In this document: in pieces, positions 1-5,110 of the stretch
Layout: every line of letters starts with the position of its first letter
Numbering within the stretch: the stretch's first letter is position 1
DNA from: Alphaproteobacteria bacterium
Lineage (GTDB): Bacteria > Pseudomonadota > Alphaproteobacteria > Rickettsiales > JAFLCR01
DNA: 14,034 nt
NCBI GenBank assembly: GCA_017302755.1
Contig: JAFLCR010000037.1
Span: forward strand, 1 to 14,034
Direction of reading: 5' to 3'
Translations under genes and position numbers: made by a program
Notes under the pieces: generated by a model
Seen by the model: only the letters and a program-made list of their open reading frames with translations
Told to the model about the DNA's origin: nothing
Databases searched by the model: none

Positions 1-174
1 CTGATTTTCCATTTTTTGAGTGAGGTTGAGCGATTGTGCTCGGTAGGTATTCAGAGCCAGTGAGAGCGAAAGACCGATCATTGCTATAATGATGACCGCG
101 CAGAGTATGGAAAAATCCCGGCACAACGAAGGTTTGCGAATAAATCTGAAGCTTTTGGATATAGACGCTCTCAT
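1..174 (-). CDS. N-terminus of a membrane-anchored protein (partial, runs off the left edge)
   Basis: Reading leftwards from an ATG at 174 the frame stays open to the window edge, giving 58 codons. The protein starts with a basic, Ser/Arg/Lys-rich stretch (about residues 1-20, RKPSLCRDF) followed by a strongly hydrophobic segment (about residues 22-42, with VIIIAMIGLSLSLAL). It then becomes polar (NTYRAQSLNLTQKMENQ), which fits one inward-anchored transmembrane helix followed by a periplasmic or linker region. A GGAG ribosome binding site lies 6 nt before the ATG. N-termini of this kind are common in sensor kinases, chemoreceptors and diguanylate cyclases, but no diagnostic domain is inside the window, so the function is open. 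It is in the same direction as the 677-aa gene, 105 bp downstream of it. Confidence 0.6.
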   Translation of the reverse strand, partial: MRASISKSFRFIRKPSLCRDFSILCAVIIIAMIGLSLSLALNTYRAQSLNLTQKMENQ

Positions 175-279
175 GTGAATCTCCGGTTATGGAAGATAAA
201 TTTTTTATTAAAGTTTGAGCGTTTATAACATTAACAAAACTTAACTAAAAGAAAAATGTGACGGATTTGTGAAAATCAT
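175..279. other. Short AT-rich intergenic spacer
   Basis: This 105-bp gap separates the 677-aa gene from the membrane protein, both on the minus strand. It is much more AT-rich than its flanks, with several A and T runs. It plausibly holds the promoter of the membrane protein, but I could not settle on one -35/-10 pair. No convincing stem followed by a T-tract is seen, so a terminator for the 677-aa gene is not supported. Confidence 0.35.
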
Positions 280-2313
280 TCAAAATTGCTTTTCAAACAA
301 TATATTATCAAGTCTCCGTGCTGCCAGATCCCACGCGGCAGGCTGCTTCTCCACGCAAATAAAGGTGTTTCTGGCAATAGCCTCCTGAACCAGATCCTGT
401 ATCTCCTTGCGCTCCAGCCCCAATGCCGCTGCTGCCTCAAAGGAAAGCGTCAGCTTCCCCTTGATTCCGAAAGGATCGTTAGAGCCAAGGGCGGGGTAGC
501 CTAACCGGGCATAAGTCCCCAATGCCTCATCCAGGTGGCCAACGGCAATGGCCAGAAGGGTGGAGGCATCAAGATCATGCTGATTCAGATGTCCTTTCCC
601 AGCATTGCGGTAAGCCCAAACGAAATCCGCCGCGTCCGGCGGAATCCTGGCATCGACCTGGGCGGCGCTGGCAATGGCGATCGCTCCCAGCTTGCCTTCC
701 AGCTCCGGGTGAAGCTTGGGGGAGAGCATATGCGCCTCAACCCCGATAAAACCCATTTTCGTCTTCAAAGCGGCCATATTGACGCCAGAGAGCTTGATGG
801 GAAATTCCGCCATCGCCCACTCCGCCAGTCCCGCGTGAAGTTCAAGCTGCTCGGGTAGATAGCCGGAAATGTCGGCAATCGCTTTCGGCGACTGCGCTAG
901 GGCCACGACATCCCGTGCCAAATCATCGCCCACCACACGCACGTATTGCCGGTATTTCATTACCAGCGTCGGAGCCAGCGCCTGCACGGCTTCCGGCGCG
1001 GTCGCCAGCGCGGCTTCCGGGATGTTCAGAATATCCCTTTCCCTGAACCACAGATGCGCTTCGACCAGCGCGGCCATATCAGCCGGTGCGCTTTCAAGCT
1101 GCGCCGCATTCAACATCATCAGATCATTTCTTCCGAGCCAGGCTTTCTGTGTCCGGTCGAGAAGCCCATACAGATGATCCCTGAGAAACCAGTCCTTAAG
1201 TTCCGCATGGCCGGACACGGCATGGTTCAAAGGTTTCTCGCCCGTGCGGGCTTGAATGGTCATGCCGTATTGCGGCGCGTTTTCCACCAGCGACCAGTAG
1301 CCGGGCGGCGCATCCTGATACGATGCCGGAAGCTCCGCATTCGGGGTAATCTCCTGGCGGATGAGCGCTTCAAATGCCTGAGGATTCGCATGAATGGCTT
1401 GACCGAAGGCCTCGTAGAGTTCCCGCGCTTCACGGATGTAATGCTTCCTGAGATTTCGGGTGATAGCGCCACTGGCGTACACCAGTTCAAAGAGCCTGCT
1501 TACATCCCCCAGCGCAGTGAATGTCTCCCTGGAAAAATCCTGATGCGTAAAAACCCGGTCTCTGAGATCGACAAAGCGCGCCTCTATCGCATCGACCCAC
1601 GCCTTCGGCTGCTCAGGAAAAGCGGTCACGCCATCAATGATGCCCCTCAGCACGGAAGCTTCATAAGGAGGGTAGGGGTAAAGCGCGGCGAAATCAGCCT
1701 CTGCCATCGCCTGAATGCCGTGGGGCTTCTCCAGAATTTCCGCCAGCCTCGCCAGGAGCAGAAGCCTGTCGATGCCGAAAACGATAAGATGGCAGGTTGC
1801 CCCATGAACCCCGCCTGCATCGGCGAATTCATTGAACTGCGCCATTTCCATGCGCCCGACGGCCAGCCACTGACCGGCCACCTTTATGCGCAGTACGTTT
1901 TCCTCGGTTCCCGTGCCTTCGTAAACGGTAGATTCCGCCTTCCATGAATAACCCAGTGAGGCGATCTCCATATCCTCTATGACGGTATCCAGGCCGGGAC
2001 GAATGGCTGTCAGCACCTGACGCAAAATGTCGCGCGTGAAACCCTGCGGATCAGAGAGCGGGCGATTGGTGGCAATATAGGCTTGCCCGAACGAAACGAG
2101 ATGCGATCCTTCGTCTGCATCCGTAGGCCGAAGGGCAGTGTGAAAACCGAAGATATTCAGCTCGCCTGGAAGATGGGGGGCAGCAAAAACATCGAGCGTA
2201 AACGTCGTGGAAAGATGGCCGATCTGATGCCCGGCATAATCGAATCGCCTGTCTGAATAGTCCTTAAGCGCCGTATAAAAAGCCTGGACTGCTTGCTCGT
2301 GTAATGTGGCCAT
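280..2313 (-). CDS. Uncharacterised 677-aa protein
   Basis: Long GC-rich ORF beginning at ATG 2313 (MATLHEQAVQAFYTAL) and ending with TGA at 280. I do not recognise the family. There is no signal peptide, no transmembrane helix, no P-loop and no obvious metal cluster, so a soluble cytoplasmic protein is likely. It is acidic with mixed alpha/beta character. Aromatic/Pro-rich stretches stand near residues 210-220 (YPYPPYE) and the middle of the protein (ASYQDAPPGYWS), and a Gly-rich, phosphate-loop-free stretch (GSNDPFGIKGKL) lies near the C-terminus. The ribosome binding site before the start is weak, and no closer start with a better site was found. It is a singleton, with the gene-free repeat region upstream and the membrane protein downstream. 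Large plus-strand ORFs inside it are shadows. Coding status is secure; function is unknown. Confidence 0.8.
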   Translation of the reverse strand: MATLHEQAVQAFYTALKDYSDRRFDYAGHQIGHLSTTFTLDVFAAPHLPGELNIFGFHTALRPTDADEGSHLVSFGQAYIATNRPLSDPQGFTRDILRQVLTAIRPGLDTVIEDMEIASLGYSWKAESTVYEGTGTEENVLRIKVAGQWLAVGRMEMAQFNEFADAGGVHGATCHLIVFGIDRLLLLARLAEILEKPHGIQAMAEADFAALYPYPPYEASVLRGIIDGVTAFPEQPKAWVDAIEARFVDLRDRVFTHQDFSRETFTALGDVSRLFELVYASGAITRNLRKHYIREARELYEAFGQAIHANPQAFEALIRQEITPNAELPASYQDAPPGYWSLVENAPQYGMTIQARTGEKPLNHAVSGHAELKDWFLRDHLYGLLDRTQKAWLGRNDLMMLNAAQLESAPADMAALVEAHLWFRERDILNIPEAALATAPEAVQALAPTLVMKYRQYVRVVGDDLARDVVALAQSPKAIADISGYLPEQLELHAGLAEWAMAEFPIKLSGVNMAALKTKMGFIGVEAHMLSPKLHPELEGKLGAIAIASAAQVDARIPPDAADFVWAYRNAGKGHLNQHDLDASTLLAIAVGHLDEALGTYARLGYPALGSNDPFGIKGKLTLSFEAAAALGLERKEIQDLVQEAIARNTFICVEKQPAAWDLAARRLDNILFEKQF

Positions 2314-2444
2314 TCTAACTGCTTGATGAATATGCTTATGGAGACCAACTTCAGTACCACCTAATTGTTACAGGGGGTAGTCCGAATTGTGACCTTTTCG
2401 TGAAATGGGGTTGGCCTCATGCGAGGGGTTAGAGTTTGTAAATA

Positions 2445-2473
2445 TAAGCGCGGACAGTCAGTTTTCTAAGCGC
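2445..2473 (+). repeat. Two direct repeats TAAGCGC, 22 bp apart
   Basis: TAAGCGC occurs at 2445-2451 and again at 2467-2473, a spacing of 22 bp or about two helical turns. Such same-face short direct repeats are seen at arm-type integrase sites, transposon ends and iterons. The first copy overlaps the left CGGACAGT inverted repeat. With two 7-mers only, chance is possible. Confidence 0.3.
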
Positions 2474-2684
2474 AAGTTGCTTTATGAAAACATCAATATC
2501 AATGGGATGCAAAACGCCCCGCATTGTTTTCTATTGCAATGACCAAAAACTTTATCTTACAGTTGTTGCGTTGTTTGTTTAGGCGAAAACTAGGACTGTA
2601 CATTCGAGGCACTCGAAAGCCGAATATGTGCTGAAGGGCGAAAGCCGTCACCCTATTGCCGACAGTGGTCGAGCTAACTGTCCG
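2451..2684. repeat. Candidate 234-bp non-coding element bounded by terminal inverted repeats
   Basis: The left edge reads CGGACAGTCAG (2451-2461) and the right edge, read on the other strand, reads CGGACAGTTAG (2684 down to 2674), matching at 10 of 11 positions. The 234 bp between carry no credible gene. A TAAG tetramer stands just outside both ends (2445-2448 and 2685-2688), but the left one is separated by two extra bases, so a clean target duplication is not shown. This could be a miniature transposon or a solo insertion-sequence scar, or a pair of binding sites. Confidence 0.3.
2603..2617. repeat. Perfect 6-bp hairpin TTCGAG-gca-CTCGAA
   Basis: A perfect 6-bp inverted repeat with a 3-nt loop, inside the candidate 234-bp element. 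An imperfect extension (ACATTCG ... CGAATATGT) surrounds it. No T-tract follows, so a terminator is unlikely. It may be a protein-binding palindrome. Confidence 0.35.
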
Positions 2685-2708
2685 TAAGATCCGGAATAAG
2701 GATTGAAC

Positions 2709-2758
2709 AAACGCATTCACCTTCCTGAAGCAAATGCTTCGGGGCTGTTGATGCGTTT
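2709..2758. repeat. Nested inverted repeat upstream of the excisionase-like gene
   Basis: Outer arms AAACGCAT (2709-2716) and ATGCGTTT (2751-2758) pair perfectly. With one bulged T the pairing can continue outwards through ACAA/TTGT. Between them lies a second perfect inverted repeat, GAAGCA (2727-2732) and TGCTTC (2735-2740). No T-tract follows on either strand. Its position about 70 bp ahead of a small HTH gene and a primase-helicase gene would suit an operator or a replication-origin structure of the element; this is inference. Confidence 0.4.
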
Positions 2759-2799
2759 TGTTCTGGCCGGTCTATCAACACTACCAAAACGAAATGCAT

Positions 2800-2819
2800 C
2801 TCATGTCAACTTTCATGAG
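2800..2819. promoter_or_regulatory. Operator-like inverted repeat CTCATG-N8-CATGAG
   Basis: Perfect 6-bp arms at 2800-2805 and 2814-2819 with an 8-bp spacer end 11 bp before the ATG of the 67-aa HTH gene. The position overlaps the expected translation-initiation or early transcript region of that gene. Autoregulation by the small HTH protein is a reasonable guess, not shown. Confidence 0.35.
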
Positions 2820-2830
2820 AAAGCATTATT

Positions 2831-3034
2831 ATGCCTACGTCCAAACTATCTGCCCGTGAAGGACAGGTCTTCCTTCCGATCAAACCCGCCGCCGAAAAGC
2901 TCGGCATTCCATATTGGAAACTGCTGAGGGCCTGCAATGTCGGACTCATCCCCGCATACCGGCTGCTCAACTCCAGGCGTTACGTCAAAGTCGCCGAAGT
3001 CGAGCAAGTTTTGCAACAGTCGATGGAGGGCTAA
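2831..3034 (+). CDS. Small excisionase/AlpA-like helix-turn-helix protein (67 aa)
   Basis: The 67-residue basic protein has the layout of MerR/excisionase-type DNA-binding domains. A hydrophobic lead-in (VFLPIKPAAEKLGIPYWKL) supplies the HTH at about residues 13-34. A turn and beta hairpin with Arg/Tyr follow (IPAYRLLNSRRYVKVAEVEQVL, residues about 41-62), where such proteins place the wing and the aligned 'ID/EV' helix. In phages and integrative elements such proteins act as excisionases or regulators next to replication genes. The stop is 3 bp before the ATG of the primase fragment, so the two are probably co-transcribed. An operator-like palindrome lies just upstream. The ribosome binding site is modest (GAGAAAG). 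The family assignment rests on layout and size only. Confidence 0.65.
   Translation: MPTSKLSAREGQVFLPIKPAAEKLGIPYWKLLRACNVGLIPAYRLLNSRRYVKVAEVEQVLQQSMEG
3025..3029 (+). promoter_or_regulatory. Strong ribosome binding site of the primase fragment
   Basis: GGAGG lies at the end of the HTH gene, 8 nt before the ATG at 3038. It fixes the start of the primase fragment and shows that translation initiation of the broken gene is still intact. Confidence 0.6.
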
Positions 3035-3037
3035 CCC

Positions 3038-3208
3038 ATGATACAGAACATCTTTAGATCTTATGCGGACGCCTATTTCGATGCGGGTTATAACCCTGTG
3101 CCGGTGGGCAACGAAAAAAACGTCGTCAGTAAGAAGTGGACGGCGCACGGTTCCAATCTGCCGCCAGCGGAATTCGTGCATGCCGGAGTATCGGCGGCTT
3201 CGACGTGA
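3038..3208 (+). pseudogene. N-terminal fragment of a bifunctional DNA primase/polymerase (56 aa)
   Basis: The frame from ATG 3038 gives 56 codons and stops at TGA 3206-3208. It carries the characteristic opening of prim-pol type (AEP-like) primases: a short amphipathic helix and then AYFDAGYNPVPVGNEKN followed by KKWT, matching the conserved 'G-n-P-v-P-v ... K ... W' lead-in of the family. In intact relatives this is followed by the catalytic acidic core, several hundred residues of which are missing here. Downstream, in another frame, the coding resumes with the ATPase half (RVRGRGIF and onward). The likely history is one internal deletion that also shifted the frame. The TGA overlaps an in-frame GTG of the downstream ORF (GTGA at 3205-3208), so reinitiation of the second half is possible. 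Confidence 0.7.
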
Positions 3209-4791
3209 GCCGAGTGCGCGGTCGCGGTATTTTCCGCGATGGAGACGATATTGTCATTAATTGGGGTGACAATCCGCCGGATGATTCTGACCATGTTTAC
3301 CTCTGTCATCTGCCGCTTTCTCGGACCGAGGAACACAGCAAGGTCGATGTGGATACGGTGTTGCGATTCATGCAGCTTTTAAACTGGAAAAGCCCATCAG
3401 AGCCCTATCTTTTATTAGGTTGGGCCGCCGTTGCGGTGATGTGTGGCGCGCTGCCTTGGCGTCCGCATTTATTTATCACCGGACCAAAGAATTCGGGGAA
3501 AACCACTTTGATCGTGACGCTCATGGGATTATTGAAACCCATCGGCCTTACCCTAGATGGCGGCAGCACCGAAGCAGGCATTCGTCAAAAATTGGGCGCA
3601 GACAGCAGACCCGTGGCCCTGGACGAGTTCGAAAGTGATCAGAACTCCGCCCGAATGAAGGCCGTGGTAAAGTTGATGCGTAGTGCGTCTTCGGCGGAGT
3701 ATTCCATGGTGCGAGGCACGCCGGAAGGTACTGCGCTTGAATTCTGCATTCGTTCGACATTCTTGCTCGCCGCGATCAACCCCACCATCGGCACTGCGGC
3801 GGATCGGTCCCGAGTCGTTATTCTTACCCTTGGTAAGCATAATAACGACAAGGAGGTCAGCAAAGAGATCACGGCGTTAAGCCGCGAGCTTGAGAACGCT
3901 GGTCCCGCATGGTGCGCGCTGGTCATCAAGCATGCCCGCGATATCCTCGCGGGTATCCAAACGTTGCGTTCGGCTTTCCCACCACTCGAAAGTCGCCACG
4001 TCCTGAACATGGCGACCTTGCTTGCGGGGGGATGGGTGATGCTGAACCGGCGCGAGATGAACGCCGAAGATGCTGAGACATTGATTGCGGAACACCGCGA
4101 TCTCATCAACGGCCTTGCCGCCGCGCACGATGATGACGATGCAGTGGAATGCCTTAATGCGCTGCTGGGGTATCAGACCAGAAACAACCACTCCATCGGC
4201 ATGATGCTTTTATACCGCAAACGCGGCGAAACCGTTCATGAATACGAATTGGAGCGGCACGGAATTCGATGGAAGGACGGCGGGTTTCTCGTGGCGAACA
4301 GGCATCCCAGCATTAAGCAAGTGTACGAAGGTACACAATGGGCGGATGGCTATGTCGAAGTAACGGAGCTAGGTTGGCAAACCAAACGTGATGAAAGAAG
4401 TTTGCTCATTGCAGAAAGGCTACTGCATGAAGGATTATTACATCCTAGTATTCTTCGACGCATCAAACAGGATTTTAGAGCTGGTCTTTATGATAAAGCG
4501 GTACAGGATGCTTTCAAACAGGTAGAGGTCGAAACGCGTATTGCGGCAGGGTTAGAAGAAAGTGTAACAGGAGAGGCGGTGTTCAAAAGAGCTTTTGATA
4601 CCCAGTCTCCTCTTCGTAAAGCTTGTTCAAAACCCGATGTGGAGAGGAATTTCTTTAGCTCTAGCTATAACGTGCATAGGCACCATCCTAGCCATAACAA
4701 CACAAAGTTAGAGCCCCAAGAAGCAGCACAAATGTTAGTATTGGCTAGCCAACTTCTGTATCGATTGGAAGCACTAAAAACAGATTCATAA
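3136..4791 (+). CDS. Primase-helicase ATPase half fused to a TIGR02391/Ymh (HEPN-like) domain
   Basis: Open frame of 551 codons from GTG 3136; GTG 3205, overlapping the stop of the primase fragment as GTGA, is the more plausible initiation site. Residues 20-45 (GGFDVSRVRGRGIFRDG, then INWGD) are the 'RGRG...GD' segment that precedes the ATPase in phage/element primase-helicases. The P-loop is GPKNSGKTT at 116-124, the Walker B-like VALDEFE has D163/E164, and LLAAINP with N215 suits a sensor. The ATPase part ends near residue 410 (HPSIKQVYEGTQWADG). From about 425 to 548 the protein resembles the TIGR02391/Ymh family: LLHPSI, an Ala-rich helix with YDKAVQDAFKQVEVETR, then R515-HHPS-H520 where relatives have R-N-P-x-[AS]-H, and a final LVLASQLLYRLEAL helix. 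That last third is visibly AT-richer, suggesting a recombinational fusion. The polymerase core is missing, so it is either a decayed gene or a repurposed ATPase-HEPN protein. The ATPase call is firm; the Ymh call is moderately firm. Confidence 0.65.
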   Translation: MDGARFQSAASGIRACRSIGGFDVSRVRGRGIFRDGDDIVINWGDNPPDDSDHVYLCHLPLSRTEEHSKVDVDTVLRFMQLLNWKSPSEPYLLLGWAAVAVMCGALPWRPHLFITGPKNSGKTTLIVTLMGLLKPIGLTLDGGSTEAGIRQKLGADSRPVALDEFESDQNSARMKAVVKLMRSASSAEYSMVRGTPEGTALEFCIRSTFLLAAINPTIGTAADRSRVVILTLGKHNNDKEVSKEITALSRELENAGPAWCALVIKHARDILAGIQTLRSAFPPLESRHVLNMATLLAGGWVMLNRREMNAEDAETLIAEHRDLINGLAAAHDDDDAVECLNALLGYQTRNNHSIGMMLLYRKRGETVHEYELERHGIRWKDGGFLVANRHPSIKQVYEGTQWADGYVEVTELGWQTKRDERSLLIAERLLHEGLLHPSILRRIKQDFRAGLYDKAVQDAFKQVEVETRIAAGLEESVTGEAVFKRAFDTQSPLRKACSKPDVERNFFSSSYNVHRHHPSHNNTKLEPQEAAQMLVLASQLLYRLEALKTDS

Positions 4792-4811
4792 ACTTGAAAC
4801 TATGGTAGAAA

Positions 4812-4888
4812 TGGCGGACCCGACACGAGTCGAACGTGCGGCCTTCGCCTTCGGAGGGCGACGCTCTATCCAGCTGAGCTACGGGTCC
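4812..4888 (-). tRNA. tRNA-Arg (anticodon CCG), CCA encoded
   Basis: Read on the minus strand from 4888 this folds as a complete cloverleaf. The acceptor is GGACCCG/CGGGTCC. The D-arm is GCTC...GAGC with AGCTGGATA as loop, and the anticodon stem TCGCC/GGCGA closes the loop CTCCGAA. The T-arm GCACG/CGTGT has loop TTCGACT. The discriminator G is followed by an encoded CCA (4812-4814). The anticodon CCG reads the arginine codon CGG. The gene has its own promoter upstream. Its 3' end faces the accessory remnant, whose last stop codon is 20 bp away, as expected of a tRNA that served as an integration site. Confidence 0.93.
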
Positions 4889-4900
4889 GTATATGGGCCT

Positions 4901-4929
4901 TCTATACCCTTCCGCGCCGTACCTGTAAA
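4901..4929 (-). promoter_or_regulatory. Promoter of the intact tRNA-Arg
   Basis: On the minus strand TTTACA (4929-4924) is followed by a 17-bp spacer and TATAGA (4906-4901), a near-consensus housekeeping sigma pair. Transcription would begin a few bases before the tRNA 5' end at 4888. It lies between the two tRNA copies, so the intact gene does not rely on the promoter of the truncated one. Confidence 0.65.
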
Positions 4930-4995
4930 CCCACGGTAAGCACGGTATTCTTTTATTCCTCCGCAGCCCTTCCAAGCCGCGCTTTTCGGCCCTCT

Positions 4996-5055
4996 CTGCC
5001 CGGATTGAACTCAGCCTTCGGAGGGCGGTACTCTATCCAGCTGAGCTACGGGTGC
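4996..5055 (-). pseudogene. Truncated tRNA-Arg(CCG) copy
   Basis: On the minus strand the 5' part is an almost perfect second tRNA-Arg(CCG). It has acceptor strand GCACCCG, the full D-arm, and an anticodon stem and loop with CTCCGAA. Two blocks of 23 and 14 bases are identical to the intact gene (5031-5053 = 4864-4886, and 5014-5027 = 4847-4860). After the anticodon arm the gene breaks down. The variable loop and both sides of the T-stem are missing, leaving only a T-loop-like TTCAATC, and the 3' acceptor strand CGGGCAG pairs with just four of seven positions. It is about 60 nt rather than about 77 nt, with no CCA. It cannot form a normal tRNA. It is the scar of an integration, duplication or deletion at this locus. 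Confidence 0.75.
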
Positions 5056-5073
5056 GCTGGAAAATCAGGAGCA

Positions 5074-5102
5074 TCTATAGGGCCGGCGCGCCGGATTGGC
5101 AA
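5074..5102 (-). promoter_or_regulatory. Promoter of the truncated tRNA copy, with a 12-bp palindrome in the spacer
   Basis: On the minus strand TTGCCA (5102-5097), a 17-bp spacer and TATAGA (5079-5074) form a near-consensus promoter ending about 19 bp before the pseudo-tRNA. The spacer contains the perfect palindrome CCGGCGCGCCGG (5083-5094). The same -10 hexamer drives the intact tRNA. Conservation of this promoter suggests the truncated copy was recently functional or is still transcribed. Confidence 0.6.
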
Positions 5103-5110
5103 GGAATCCC

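Larger units (their letters stand above)
2314..2830. other. Gene-free region with several inverted repeats, left border of the accessory remnant
   Basis: About 517 bp without a convincing gene. Short ORFs on both strands (e.g. plus 2703-2927, minus 2499-2720) have no ribosome binding site and unlikely composition. The region is AT-rich around 2500-2580. It holds an inverted pair CGGACAGTCAG/CTAACTGTCCG (2451 and 2684 edges), two direct copies of TAAGCGC 22 bp apart, a TTCGAG-gca-CTCGAA hairpin at 2603-2617, a nested hairpin at 2709-2758, and a CTCATG/CATGAG operator-like repeat at 2800-2819. No copy of the tRNA-Arg 3' end was found here, so the left attachment site of the element is not visible in this stretch. 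Confidence 0.5.

Noticed and set aside
946..1947. Plus-strand ORF of 333 aa
   Set aside because: Lies wholly antisense to the 677-aa gene; Arg/His/Pro-rich composition typical of a shadow frame, no ribosome binding site.
2603..2617. TTCGAG-gca-CTCGAA as the left copy of the tRNA attachment site
   Set aside because: Only five or six bases resemble the T-loop of the tRNA; no longer match to the tRNA 3' end exists there.
5080..5096. GC palindrome after recJ as a rho-independent terminator
   Set aside because: No T-tract follows on the minus strand, and the palindrome lies exactly in the spacer of a tRNA-type promoter.
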